The notes: generated by a model from the sequence alone, not told the origin. A DNA stretch of 64,000 nucleotides from an uncultured Anaerofilum sp. (GCA_944385935.1 CALWZC010000009.1:61983-125982); one strand, 5' to 3'; shown: positions 1-8,863, counted from the first letter of the stretch. Numbers and translations are program-made.

Positions 1-2
1 TT

Positions 3-287
3 AGTGATTCCAATTTAGGCACTGGTATGGTAGTGGTAGGACTTGCCAGTCTGATTATTGGGGAAACTATCGTTGGCAAAGGAAAGACCTTCCGCAGTGT
101 GGTGGGTATCCTTGTTGGGTCGGTGGTGTATCGCATTATCATTGCTTTGGCATTGCGTTCCAATTTGGGAGCAAGCAATCTAAAATTGGTTTCTGCGGTC
201 ATTGTGGCAATCGCCATTTCCCTACCTGCCATTCGCAGTGCATGGGAAGTACACAAAAGAAAAAAGGAGGCTGCTGCTGGTGCTTGA
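3..287 (+). CDS. ABC importer permease, C-terminal end (TrpY/COG4120-like), partial
   Basis: The reading frame is open from the left edge, so this is the last 94 residues of a membrane permease whose start lies outside the window. What remains is hydrophobic (GLASLIIGETIVGKG, then a segment rich in I, V and A) and ends in a short basic tail. The stop overlaps the GTG start of the next gene, an ATPase of the COG1101 type, by 8 bases. In this family the permease, the ATPase and a lipoprotein binding protein form an importer, some members of which carry tryptophan or related small solutes. The substrate cannot be told from this fragment. The assignment rests mainly on the neighbouring ATPase. 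Confidence 0.7.
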   Translation, partial: SDSNLGTGMVVVGLASLIIGETIVGKGKTFRSVVGILVGSVVYRIIIALALRSNLGASNLKLVSAVIVAIAISLPAIRSAWEVHKRKKEAAAGA

Positions 288-1077
288 TATTCGGAGTTTG
301 ACCAAAATTTTTGCTACACAGCCCCAAAAGGCTGCGCTTAACGGACTGAATTTGCAGGTGCAAAAAGGAGAGTTTGTCACGGTTTTGGGTTCCAACGGAG
401 CCGGAAAATCTACTTTGTTTCATGCCATTGCAGGAGAATTTTTCCCAGATGAAGGACAAATTTTGTTGGAAGGAAAAAATATCACCTTTCAAGCCGCCCA
501 TCAACGAAGCCGTTTTATTGGTCGAGTCATGCAAGACCCTATGAAAGGCACTGTTCCAGCCATGACAGTTGCAGAAAATCTTGCCTTGGCAGAACATAAA
601 GGCATCAAGGGAAAAAAACTGTTTTCCTCTATCACAAAATCCCAAAAAGAACAATTTCAAGAAAAACTAGCATTGCTAGGGTTGGGTATGGAAGATAAAC
701 TGGAACAGCCAGTAGGGCTTTTGTCGGGAGGACAGCGGCAGGCATTGACATTACTGATGGCAACCTTCCAACAGCCTAAACTATTGCTTTTGGATGAGCA
801 TACCGCCGCCCTAGACCCTGCCACAGCGGAAAAGGTTATGCAGTTGACCCAAGCTGTAATAGAACAACACAATATTACCACCTTAATGATTACCCATAAC
901 CTTGCCCATAGCCTTGCTTTTGGCAATCGAACCATTTTAATGGATAAGGGAAAAATTGTAATGGATGTGCAAGGCGACCAACGAAAGGCATATACTCCCC
1001 AGTTATTGATGGAACAATTTCATCAGTTGGCAGGCGAGGAAACTACCACAAGCCAGCAATCTTTTGCATTGCTGTAA
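280..1077 (+). CDS. ABC importer ATP-binding protein (TrpZ/COG1101-like)
   Basis: Cytoplasmic ATPase of 265 residues that would power the importer whose permease ends at 287. Walker A is GSNGAGKST, the signature is LSGGQRQALTLLMA and Walker B is LLLLDEHTAALDP. The run MQDPMKGTVPAMTVAENLALA after the Q-loop is typical of the uncharacterised/tryptophan importer group. I place the start at GTG 280 because AAAAAGGAGG (261-270) lies 9 bases upstream and the permease stop overlaps; the longer open frame from 202 has no such site. The unusual His after the catalytic Glu (DEHTAALD) is common in this subgroup. It is the last gene of its operon. Substrate unknown. Confidence 0.85.
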   Translation: MLDIRSLTKIFATQPQKAALNGLNLQVQKGEFVTVLGSNGAGKSTLFHAIAGEFFPDEGQILLEGKNITFQAAHQRSRFIGRVMQDPMKGTVPAMTVAENLALAEHKGIKGKKLFSSITKSQKEQFQEKLALLGLGMEDKLEQPVGLLSGGQRQALTLLMATFQQPKLLLLDEHTAALDPATAEKVMQLTQAVIEQHNITTLMITHNLAHSLAFGNRTILMDKGKIVMDVQGDQRKAYTPQLLMEQFHQLAGEETTTSQQSFALL

Positions 1078-1149
1078 TTGCTGCAAAAAGTATGCGCAGA
1101 ATACACAAAACCACATCGCTGTTGCGCTGAGAATCGTCACAATTCCAAC

Positions 1150-1178
1150 TGTAAAACCCTTCTTCACAGTGCTATAAT
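1150..1178 (+). promoter_or_regulatory. candidate promoter for the MATE gene
   Basis: A perfect TATAAT at 1173-1178 lies 48 bases before the MATE start. With a 17-base spacer the -35 position reads TGTAAA, a poor match, so the promoter may be weak or activator-dependent. Confidence 0.4.
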
Positions 1179-1226
1179 ACTACCTTGTAAAAGGGGAAAG
1201 CATATTTATGTGAGGAGGAGAAATGT

Positions 1227-2576
1227 ATGCAGCAAACAAAGGAAGGTTCCTTGCTGGACACATCCCTATTTCGGATGACATGGCCCATCTTTGTGGAATT
1301 GATACTACAAATGTTGGTGGGAAACATTGACCAGATTATGTTGAGCCATTACAACCAAACAGCAGTGGCAGCAGTGGGCAATGCCAATCAGATTATGACC
1401 ATTCTGATTTTGACCTTCAATGTAACCAGTTTGGCGTCCACAATTTTAATCAGTCAGTACCTTGGTGCAAGAGACCCTAAAAATGTAAGCCGTATTTATA
1501 CACTATCTGTATTGGTAAATGGAATTGTAAGCCTTGTGTTGGCAGCAGGATTATTTTTGTTTGCCGGGCCTATCTTGTCTTTGATGCAAGCTCCTGTAGA
1601 GGTTCGACCTGAGGCAATGAGCTACCTGCGCATTACTGCCCTTAGCTTGCCTTTTCAAGCATTGATGCTTACCTTTAGCGCATTTCTACGGGCACATGCC
1701 CAAATGCTAGTGATTATGTTGTCCACCGGCTTGATTAATCTAATCAATATTGTGGGGAATACCGCCTTCATCTATGGAATTGGGCCGCTGCCCCAGATGG
1801 GTGCTGCTGGTGCCGCAGTTTCTACCACATTGTGCCGTCTTGTGGGAATGTTGATGCTTTTAGGGGCTTTTTACCGTTCGGTAGAGGGGGAAAAAATCCG
1901 AGTGGCATTGTTGCGCCCCTTCCCTACAGACCTACTAAAACGGCTGTTGGGAATTGGTTTGCCCTCTGGTGGGGAAGGTCTTAGCTATAATCTCTCTCAG
2001 GCAACCAGTTTGGTGTTTGTCAATATGATTGGTACTTATGCTATTACTGCCCGTATGTATTCGGTTATGTTTGCACAAGTATGCTATATGTTAATTTCCG
2101 CAGTAAGTCAAGCGGGACAAATTCGTATTGGCTATTGCATTGGAGCAAGAGATTTTGACCGTGCCGACCGAGAAAATAAGCATATTTTAAAAAGCTTTGC
2201 CCCCATTACGGTGGGAATTGCTATTCTATTATGTATATGTTCTCGATTTTTATATGGTCTGTTTTCGGATGATATTCGAGTGATTGAGTTGGGAAGCCAA
2301 ATTCTGTTTATTGAAGTTTTCCTAGAGATTGGCCGTAGCTTTAACATTGTACTGGTGCGAAACCTGCAAGCGGTAGGGGATGTAAAATTCCCTGTAACAG
2401 TGGGCATTATTAGCCAATGGGTTATTGCTGTGGGTTTGTGCTACTTCTTGGGAATCCATCTAAATTGGGGACTGCCGGGAATGTGGTTGTCCTTCGCGTT
2501 GGATGAAAATATCCGTGGAATTATCTTTGCTTTGCGGTGGAAAAGCGGAAAGTGGAGAAATATTAAAACTGTATAA
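1227..2576 (+). CDS. MATE-family multidrug/cation antiporter
   Basis: Integral membrane exporter of 449 residues with about 12 transmembrane segments in two similar halves, the usual MATE length. The N-terminal MTWPIFVELILQMLVGNIDQ and QYLGARDPKNV resemble the start of the DinF/NorM fold, and the second half repeats it (LGIGLPSGGEGLSYNLSQA). MATE proteins expel cationic drugs or metabolites using Na+ or H+ gradients. ATG 1227 is preceded by TGAGGAGGAG. It stands alone between the ABC importer and a strong hairpin at 2586-2623. The substrate is not predictable. Confidence 0.88.
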   Translation: MQQTKEGSLLDTSLFRMTWPIFVELILQMLVGNIDQIMLSHYNQTAVAAVGNANQIMTILILTFNVTSLASTILISQYLGARDPKNVSRIYTLSVLVNGIVSLVLAAGLFLFAGPILSLMQAPVEVRPEAMSYLRITALSLPFQALMLTFSAFLRAHAQMLVIMLSTGLINLINIVGNTAFIYGIGPLPQMGAAGAAVSTTLCRLVGMLMLLGAFYRSVEGEKIRVALLRPFPTDLLKRLLGIGLPSGGEGLSYNLSQATSLVFVNMIGTYAITARMYSVMFAQVCYMLISAVSQAGQIRIGYCIGARDFDRADRENKHILKSFAPITVGIAILLCICSRFLYGLFSDDIRVIELGSQILFIEVFLEIGRSFNIVLVRNLQAVGDVKFPVTVGIISQWVIAVGLCYFLGIHLNWGLPGMWLSFALDENIRGIIFALRWKSGKWRNIKTV

Positions 2577-2585
2577 TAGCAAAAT

Positions 2586-2623
2586 AACACAGCCCTTGCC
2601 AAAAGACTGGCAAGGGCTGTGTT
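2586..2623. terminator. long perfect hairpin between convergent genes, probable bidirectional terminator
   Basis: AACACAGCCCTTGCCA pairs over 16 bases with its complement around a 6-base loop. The U-tract is poor on both strands, so it may work mainly as a 3' end stabiliser. It separates the MATE gene from the minus-strand ABC exporter. Confidence 0.55.
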
Positions 2624-2646
2624 GCTGTACTAGGAAAAAGAGAATC

Positions 2647-2676
2647 TTTCCACAATTCTTTGAAAGATTGTGGAAA
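2647..2676. repeat. second intergenic hairpin
   Basis: TTTCCACAAT (2647-2656) pairs perfectly with ATTGTGGAAA (2667-2676) around TCTTTGAAAG. It sits beside the hairpin at 2586-2623, giving a double stem-loop in the convergent gap. Confidence 0.5.
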
Positions 2677-2691
2677 ACCAAAAGGATACTA

Positions 2692-4434
2692 TTATTCTTG
2701 ATGGGCAAATTGGCTGGAGTACAATCGCCAATAAAAGCCTTCACGCTCCAAAAGCTGTTGGTGGTTGCCTTTTTCCAAAATAATGCCATCTTTCATTACT
2801 AGAATCATATCTGCATTTTGGATGGTAGACAGGCGATGTGCCACCACAAAGCTGGTACGACCTTCCATAAGAGCATCAAAGGCTTGTTGTACTTTCCACT
2901 CGGTACGGGTGTCAATGCTAGAGGTTGCCTCGTCCAGAATTAGCATAGAGGGCCGTTGCAGCATAACTCTTGCAATGCACAAAAGCTGTCGTTGTCCGGC
3001 GGAAAGTGTAGCTCCATTTTCTCCAATGGGGGTGTCGTACCCTTGAGGAAGTCGCATAATAAAGCTATGGGCAAAGGCTGCTTTTGCTGCCTCTATTACC
3101 TGTTCACGGCTGGCATTTGGTACACCGTAGGCAATATTTTCGTGGATGGTTCCGCTGCTTAGCCATGTATCCTGCAACACCATTCCCCAGCCCGCCCGAA
3201 GGCTATCCCTTGTAAAATGGCGAATATCTTCCCCAGAAAGGGTAATTGAACCACTAGTAGGTTCATAAAAGCGCATTAGTAGATTGATAAGGGTAGTTTT
3301 TCCACAACCTGTGGGCCCTACAATGGCAATATGTTGGCCCGGCTCCACCGAAAGATTGAGGTTTTGCAGCAAGGGTTTTTCTGGTGTATAGGAAAAAAAC
3401 ACATGCTCTAATGCCACTTGACCTGTGGGATTTTTTAACTCCATTGCTTTTGGAGAGTCTGGTTCCTGTGCAGGGCTGTCCATCAAATCAAATACTCGTG
3501 CAGCACTGGCAAGAGCATTTTGCAGTTCTGTTACTACGCCGGAAATCTCGTTAAAGGGTTTTGTATACTGGTTCGCATAGGACAAAAAACAGGAAAGCCC
3601 GCCTACAGAAATGCCACCAGACAAAGCAACAAAAGCACCTACAATTCCCACAGCTGCATATACAACCCCATTTACAAAGCGGGTACAGGGGTTGGTGAGA
3701 GAGGAGAAAAATACTGCTTTCATGCCACATTGTTGCATAGAGCGATTGAGCTGTTCAAACCGTGATTCTGCTTGCTTTTGATAGCAAAAGGCTTGTACAA
3801 CCTTTTGATTGCCTACCAGTTCCTCCACCAGTGTGGTCATTTGTCCGCGAACCTTGGCTTGCTGTTGAAAATAGCGAAAGCTATATTTTGCAATAAAACC
3901 GGCTACAAAAAAGGATAACGGCGTAAGAATGACCACCACCAAGGCAATGCCTTTATGGAGGGAAAGCATAAAGCCTAATGTGGTCAAAATGGTGGCAACA
4001 CCAGTGAACAACTGGGAAAAACCCAACAAAAGGCCATCTGAAATTTGGTCAATGTCCGCAGTAATGCGGCTGATGGCGTCCCCTGTGGGAAGCTGGTCAA
4101 GAGAGCCAACAGGCAACTGATGAAGATGGGAAAAGGACTGCTGCCGCAATTGGCTGGAAATATTGCATACTAGCCGATTATTGCATAATGCCATTGCCCA
4201 TTGCAACAGCGCAGTTGCTGCAACCACAATAGCCAACTGTATCAATAATGGCGAAATGGAAGAAAAGGACACCTGCCCCGGCCCTACAATCATATCAATG
4301 GCATCGCCTACCAAAATGGGAGCATACAAAGTCAGAGCTACAGAGCCGGCTGCAAACACCAACGAAAGTGCTAAAATTGTCCAATACGGCTTTAAAAATT
4401 GGATAAGCCGCAAAAAGGTTTCTTTTCGTTTCAT
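2692..4434 (-). CDS. heterodimeric ABC exporter, subunit with the intact ATP site
   Basis: 580-residue half-transporter: six membrane segments (residues about 15-300), then a nucleotide-binding domain with Walker A GPTGCGKTT, signature LSAGQRQL, Walker B MLILDEATSSID with the catalytic Glu, and H-loop VVAHRLS. Its ATG (4434) overlaps the stop of the partner gene in an ATGA, so the two are translationally coupled. An upstream AGAGGAGGTGG supports this start over longer frames. The partner has a degenerate site, the pattern of BmrCD, LmrCD and TM287/288 exporters. Such pairs export drugs, lipids or peptides. Here it is the last gene of an operon with an ApbE and a lipoprotein, so the cargo may be linked to flavin or the envelope; that is inference. 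Confidence 0.9.
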   Translation of the reverse strand: MKRKETFLRLIQFLKPYWTILALSLVFAAGSVALTLYAPILVGDAIDMIVGPGQVSFSSISPLLIQLAIVVAATALLQWAMALCNNRLVCNISSQLRQQSFSHLHQLPVGSLDQLPTGDAISRITADIDQISDGLLLGFSQLFTGVATILTTLGFMLSLHKGIALVVVILTPLSFFVAGFIAKYSFRYFQQQAKVRGQMTTLVEELVGNQKVVQAFCYQKQAESRFEQLNRSMQQCGMKAVFFSSLTNPCTRFVNGVVYAAVGIVGAFVALSGGISVGGLSCFLSYANQYTKPFNEISGVVTELQNALASAARVFDLMDSPAQEPDSPKAMELKNPTGQVALEHVFFSYTPEKPLLQNLNLSVEPGQHIAIVGPTGCGKTTLINLLMRFYEPTSGSITLSGEDIRHFTRDSLRAGWGMVLQDTWLSSGTIHENIAYGVPNASREQVIEAAKAAFAHSFIMRLPQGYDTPIGENGATLSAGQRQLLCIARVMLQRPSMLILDEATSSIDTRTEWKVQQAFDALMEGRTSFVVAHRLSTIQNADMILVMKDGIILEKGNHQQLLEREGFYWRLYSSQFAHQE

Positions 4435-6161
4435 CCTTGCTCCACCTCCTCTTTTGAAAGCTGGGAAAGACAAATTTCCCGATAAACAGGGCATTGTTCC
4501 AGTAACTGTTTGTGAGTGCCAAAGCCCACCAGTTTACCATCATCCAAAACCAAAATACGATTGGCATTTCTTACGCAAGCCACTCGCTGGGATACCAACA
4601 AGATGGTTTGCAATGGCTGTTTTTCTTTTTGTAGTGCCTGCCGTAATTTTGCATCGGTTGCATAGTCCAGTGCAGAGGTGCTGTCATCCAAAATAAGCAG
4701 GTCTGAAGGGCCAGAAAGAGCTCTTGCAATGGACAAACGTTGCCGTTGTCCGCCAGAGAAATTGCTGCCTCCCTTTAGTACATCGCTTTCTAAGTGGTGT
4801 TCCAGTTTTTTTACAAAGTCTGAAGCTTGGGCAATGTCCAATGCTTTCCAGAGTTGTTCATCTGAGGCATTGGGAGCCTTCCACCGAAGGTTGGAAGCAA
4901 TGGTTCCTTCAAATAGAACAGCCTTTTGGGGAACAATTCCCATCCGGCGGCGTAGATTGGTAAAATCCCATTGTTCCAAAGACAGACCATGAAAAAGAAT
5001 GGTGCCTTTGGTAGGGGCATAAAATCGGGGAATTAGGTTCACCAAGGTGGATTTTCCAGCACCAGTTCCCCCAATAATTCCGATGGTTTCTCCGGGAAGA
5101 ACAGAAAAAGAGATGTGGGAAAGCACTTCATTTCCACCATAGCCAAAGGAAACATCTCGAAATTCCACAGAAGGAACACCAGCTTTTGGAAAGGCTTCCT
5201 TATTTCCAGAGGAAAAGGAGGGAGCAGTATCCAAAATTTCGTTGATACGTACAGCACCTGCAAAGGATTTTCCCACAGTTACAATTAAATTGGAAAGAGC
5301 CACCAATGCCAACAAAATTTGGTTCATATAATTGACCAAAGCTACCAAATCTCCTTGGCTAATACGACCAAAATTCACAGCAAAAGCACCTTGTTGCAAT
5401 AAAAGTAAAATGCCAATGTTCACTAGTACATAGGTCAAAGGGTTCATCAATGCGGAGATACTTCCACCCTTTAGTTGAGTTTGACGCAAAGTGGAATTTT
5501 CTGAAGAAAAATGCTTGATTTCCTGCTCTTGGCGAGAAAATGCACGAATGACACGAACCCCCAGCAGACTCTCTCGTGTGAGTAATGCCAACTTATCCAG
5601 TTGTCCTTGAGCACGCTTGTAGATGGGCATGGTAAAACGCATCAATGCCCAAATAACAATGGCCAGCAAAGGAGTGATTGCTACAAAAATGAGAGCTAGT
5701 TGAACATCCAACAAAAAAGAAAGAATTAGAGAACCTAGAATGATAAAAGGGGAGCGAAGAAACAGCCGTAGACCAAAATTTACACCAGATTGCACCTGTG
5801 TGATGTCGGTAATGGTACGGTTGACTAAAGTAGAAGTACCAATTTTGTCAAGTTCTGTGTATGTAAAGCCATTGATGGTTTCAAAAACCTTTCTGCGCAA
5901 GGCAGTACCAAACCCAAAGGCAGCTTTTGCAGCAAAATATTGGGCAATGACTGAACAAACCAAACCCAAAAATCCCATCAAAATCAAAAGTCCACCCATC
6001 CGCACAATATAGGCAGTATCGTTGTTTTTGATTCCATCATCAATGATAGATGCCATGATTAGGGGAACCGAAAGCTCTAGACAAGCCTCAAACAACTTGA
6101 ACAATGGGCCAATGATACTTTCTTTTTCATATCCTTTTAAAAAACGTAACAACCGAACCAA
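4431..6161 (-). CDS. heterodimeric ABC exporter, subunit with a degenerate ATP site
   Basis: 576-residue partner of the gene at 2692-4434. It has six membrane segments, Walker A GGTGAGKST and signature FSGGQRQRL, but Walker B reads LLILDDSTSALD, with Asp in place of the catalytic Glu, and the H-loop His is replaced by Gln (LLVSQRVA). Both changes mark the non-hydrolysing site of heterodimeric exporters. Translation begins at TTG 6161, chosen because AAAAGGAGGAA sits about 8 bases upstream and no ATG is suitably placed. The gene follows apbE by 21 bases, so it belongs to the same transcript. Confidence 0.9.
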   Translation of the reverse strand: MVRLLRFLKGYEKESIIGPLFKLFEACLELSVPLIMASIIDDGIKNNDTAYIVRMGGLLILMGFLGLVCSVIAQYFAAKAAFGFGTALRRKVFETINGFTYTELDKIGTSTLVNRTITDITQVQSGVNFGLRLFLRSPFIILGSLILSFLLDVQLALIFVAITPLLAIVIWALMRFTMPIYKRAQGQLDKLALLTRESLLGVRVIRAFSRQEQEIKHFSSENSTLRQTQLKGGSISALMNPLTYVLVNIGILLLLQQGAFAVNFGRISQGDLVALVNYMNQILLALVALSNLIVTVGKSFAGAVRINEILDTAPSFSSGNKEAFPKAGVPSVEFRDVSFGYGGNEVLSHISFSVLPGETIGIIGGTGAGKSTLVNLIPRFYAPTKGTILFHGLSLEQWDFTNLRRRMGIVPQKAVLFEGTIASNLRWKAPNASDEQLWKALDIAQASDFVKKLEHHLESDVLKGGSNFSGGQRQRLSIARALSGPSDLLILDDSTSALDYATDAKLRQALQKEKQPLQTILLVSQRVACVRNANRILVLDDGKLVGFGTHKQLLEQCPVYREICLSQLSKEEVEQG

Positions 6162-6182
6162 AAAAAATTCCTCCTTTTCTTT

Positions 6183-7232
6183 TTATGGCTCCTTGCACCA
6201 CTGGTCAAACCCAGAGGACATTTTTACAGTGTGGTCAGGCAACATCCAAATGGCTTCTGTATCAGGTAAAGATTCAATCAAAGCCATACCTTCCTCTACT
6301 GGCATGTTAAATAATGCAGTAGATAACCCATCTGCCACACCGGAATCTTTACAACGCACACTAACCGAGTTGACATAGTTGGCGGGCATTTGTGTAGCAG
6401 GGTCGATAATATGATGATACCGTTTCCCCTCTACTTCAAAAAAACGCTGGTAATCTCCACTGGTTACCAGAGAACAGTCCTGCAAATATACAGTATAGTC
6501 GCTGCTCTCTCCGGGATTCCATGGGTTTTGGATGCCCCCTGTCCACATTCCATCTGGCTTTTTACCAATGGCCCGCAAATTGCCCCCCACACTTAGCAGC
6601 CCACTGGTAAATCCCTGCTCTTGGGCTGCTTGGCAAACCATTTCAGCGGCATACCCTTTGCCTAAGCTGCCCACATCCAGCCGCATTTGAGAATCTTCCA
6701 AAAATACAGTAGAATTTTCTTGGTCTACAATTACCTTGTTTATATTGGTGTGCAAAGCGGCTTCTTGCAGTGCTTGCTGGTCAGGAAGGGCAGCCAAATC
6801 GGGATTTTCTTCAGCAGTTTCCCGAGCATCATGCCACAAAGAAAGCACACTACCCATGGCAATGTTGGTTTTTCCATCGGTGAGAGTATACAACTCTTTG
6901 CCCAAAAGAATCAAATCAATAATTTTTTGGTCAACCTTTACAGGGGCAACTCCAGCATTGTCATTGACTGTTTTTAGATTGTTCATGTTGGGGTAGCTGT
7001 GGTAAATATCATAGAGTTTGTGATACTCCATAAGTTTTTCCTTGATAAAACCAGAATACTGAGAAAATTCCTCTTCTGTGGAAGTATACCCCAATAGAAC
7101 AGTGACAGTGTCAAACATATCAAACCAGCTTATAGAAGAACGCTTTTTTGCGCAACCACACAAAGAAAAAAGTAGAGAAAAGCAGAGCACAAGTCCTAGA
7201 ATTTTATAGGTAGCTTTGGAAAAACGAAACAT
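6183..7232 (-). CDS. apbE: ApbE-family FAD:protein FMN transferase, lipoprotein
   Basis: 349 residues. A basic start, a hydrophobic segment and Cys in LFSLCGC give a lipoprotein-type signal, placing the enzyme outside the membrane. ApbE enzymes move FMN from FAD onto a Thr or Ser of a partner protein. Family motifs are visible: DVGSLGKGYAAEMV (flavin binding) and HHIIDPATQMPANY followed by ADGLSTALF. ATG 7232 follows GGAAGGAGG. The gene just upstream encodes a lipoprotein with two motifs that resemble FMN acceptor sites, a natural substrate. The two ABC exporter genes follow directly. The family call is firm; the substrate is inferred. Confidence 0.92.
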   Translation of the reverse strand: MFRFSKATYKILGLVLCFSLLFSLCGCAKKRSSISWFDMFDTVTVLLGYTSTEEEFSQYSGFIKEKLMEYHKLYDIYHSYPNMNNLKTVNDNAGVAPVKVDQKIIDLILLGKELYTLTDGKTNIAMGSVLSLWHDARETAEENPDLAALPDQQALQEAALHTNINKVIVDQENSTVFLEDSQMRLDVGSLGKGYAAEMVCQAAQEQGFTSGLLSVGGNLRAIGKKPDGMWTGGIQNPWNPGESSDYTVYLQDCSLVTSGDYQRFFEVEGKRYHHIIDPATQMPANYVNSVSVRCKDSGVADGLSTALFNMPVEEGMALIESLPDTEAIWMLPDHTVKMSSGFDQWCKEP

Positions 7233-7262
7233 AAACGCCTCCTTCCATATTCAACAAATGAA

Positions 7263-7300
7263 AATAAAAAAGCGAGGGAACGACAAGATATCGTTCCCCG
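7263..7300 (-). terminator. intra-operon terminator after the lipoprotein gene
   Basis: On the minus strand GCGGGGAACGA pairs with TCGTTCCC and CGC and is followed by TTTTTTATTTT. It lies between the lipoprotein and apbE, so it would make the lipoprotein transcript more abundant than the downstream genes. Confidence 0.8.
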
Positions 7301-7320
7301 CAAAAAGTGCAGAATGTTTT

Positions 7321-8361
7321 TTATTCAGACATACGGGCAGCAGCTTTAGAAGTAGCATCCATCAAACCATTGGTGTTAATGGTACAGGTGGCAGCAAGGT
7401 CGGCAGGAGTAGCAGAGCCATTGTACATTGCATCAGATACTTGTGTCATGGTGCGACCCTTTAAGAAGGTACAGAAACCATCTGCCTGCTCATACCATTC
7501 CTTTTGAATGGGAGAAATGCTTTTCATATTGTAGCTTTCTTTTTTATCATACTTAGAAACTACAGGAGCAGTTAAGTCGGTAGTAATTTCACCTGTTGCA
7601 GTAAAGTTTACTGTGGTTTCCACGCTGTCAGCATAGCCACTGGTGAAAATTCCGCCTTCATCCATAGAAACCGCCACAAAGGTTGCAGCAAGCTCCACAG
7701 CTCCATCCTCATCCCCTGCATCTTTGGAATCAGAAGCACTGGCAGAAATACCAATGGATATTGTATCTCCCTCAGCAGCTCCTCTTGCTGTGGCATTTTC
7801 GGTGGCTTCCACCACAGCTTGCACAAAACTGGGGATGGAAATAGTACATCCAGCAGCAAGGTCTGCATCGGTGGTTTTTCCACCTTCATCTAAAGGAATG
7901 CCCGAAACTTCCTCGGCAGTCTTGCCCACCACATAGTTGCAAAATGCTTCCGCTTGTTCGTACCACTCCTTTTGAATGGGAGAGGCACCCTTCATATTGT
8001 AGTTATCGCCCTTTTCCCCTTTGGTCTGGAAGGGAAGGGTTAAATCCGAGGTAATTTTTCCTTCAGCGGAAAAATTTACACTGGCTTCTAAGGTGTCCAA
8101 ATCACAAGACAAAATAGTTCCTTCACTATCCACCAATACAGCGGCAGCAGTGAAAACCGTTTTGCCAGCACCATCTTTTCCGTCAGAAGGGGCAGCAGAG
8201 CCAGACAAATCTGTCACAACAGCCAAACCTGTTTTGATGTCACCTTCTGCGGCGGTAGGGGTGGAATTTTTCACGGGAACAGGCCCTCCTGTATAACAGC
8301 CAGAAAGCATAGCCACTGCTCCAATGCCGCACAAAGCAAGAGAAATGTGTTTTTTCAACAT
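7321..8361 (-). CDS. two-repeat lipoprotein, probable ApbE flavinylation target (PplA-like)
   Basis: 346 residues with signal peptide and lipobox LSGC (Cys22), so anchored outside the cell. It holds two homologous domains of about 140 residues (about 43-182 and 201-345). Each contains a shared block (YNMKGASPIQKEWYEQAEAF and YNMKSISPIQKEWYEQADGF) and ends in a motif with Asp six residues before Thr: D167-LAAGC-T173 and D321-LAATC-T327 followed by INTNG. This matches the spacing of the ApbE target in NqrC (DxxSGAT, then LTSNG). ApbE is the next gene. From memory the layout resembles the Listeria electron-transfer lipoprotein PplA; this was not checked against a database. The role is probably extracellular redox with bound FMN. 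Confidence 0.65.
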   Translation of the reverse strand: MLKKHISLALCGIGAVAMLSGCYTGGPVPVKNSTPTAAEGDIKTGLAVVTDLSGSAAPSDGKDGAGKTVFTAAAVLVDSEGTILSCDLDTLEASVNFSAEGKITSDLTLPFQTKGEKGDNYNMKGASPIQKEWYEQAEAFCNYVVGKTAEEVSGIPLDEGGKTTDADLAAGCTISIPSFVQAVVEATENATARGAAEGDTISIGISASASDSKDAGDEDGAVELAATFVAVSMDEGGIFTSGYADSVETTVNFTATGEITTDLTAPVVSKYDKKESYNMKSISPIQKEWYEQADGFCTFLKGRTMTQVSDAMYNGSATPADLAATCTINTNGLMDATSKAAARMSE

Positions 8362-8427
8362 AAAAAATCCTCTCTGTTCGTTAAAATAAAACCTATTTCA
8401 GCGTTCAGTAATGGTATGCTCTAGCAA

Positions 8428-8739
8428 TCAACCACTGGAATTATGGGGAGGGGCACAATATAAATCCCGCAGCCGAATCAAAAGGTCTTTCACACGCATA
8501 TCCTCCAAAGAGTAAACCATGCTTGCCCCTTTGGGCTGGCAACGCACAATACCTGCATCACGCAGCTTTGCCAAATGCTGTGAAACAGCCGATTGGCTAA
8601 GATAGGGCACACTCTGGTTCAACTGAGAAACATTGCAGGGTTCATCTATCAACCGGCACAGAATAATGATGCGGCTTTCGCTGGCAAGCACTTTTAATAC
8701 ATCGGCGGTTTCGGCTGCACGAGCTCGCAGAAACTCCAT
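8428..8739 (-). CDS. ArsR-family winged-helix repressor
   Basis: 103-residue regulator with the ArsR fold: ADVLKVLASESRIIILCRL, then a recognition helix in SQSAVSQHLAKLRDAGIV and a wing (CQPKGASMVYSLED). The start at 8739 follows AGAGGTG; a frame reaching 8775 lacks a binding site. The classic metal motif ELCVCDL is absent. A Cys lies in CNVSQ and another near the C-terminus (LYCAPPH), so metal, redox or oxidant sensing is possible. It is the first gene of the lipoprotein-apbE-exporter operon and presumably represses it. Confidence 0.85.
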   Translation of the reverse strand: MEFLRARAAETADVLKVLASESRIIILCRLIDEPCNVSQLNQSVPYLSQSAVSQHLAKLRDAGIVRCQPKGASMVYSLEDMRVKDLLIRLRDLYCAPPHNSSG

Positions 8740-8834
8740 CCGTTTTACACCTCTTTTTAAATAGGAAGAGCGCATCTCTGTACACAGGCAAAGGCACCCT
8801 TAAAATGAGATTTGGCATACACCATACTTCATCT

Positions 8835-8863
8835 ATTATAAGAAAGCAAAGAAAGCAAGTCAA
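8835..8863 (-). promoter_or_regulatory. promoter of the arsR-lipoprotein-apbE operon
   Basis: On the minus strand, TTGACT (8863-8858), a 17-base spacer and a perfect TATAAT (8840-8835) make a near-consensus housekeeping promoter about 95 bases before the arsR start. Confidence 0.8.

Noticed and set aside
2647..2676. Further copy of the 49519-type repeat
   Set aside because: It shares an apical CTTTCAAAG and a nearby CCAAAA but lacks CGGAT and the CAAAGGC hairpin.
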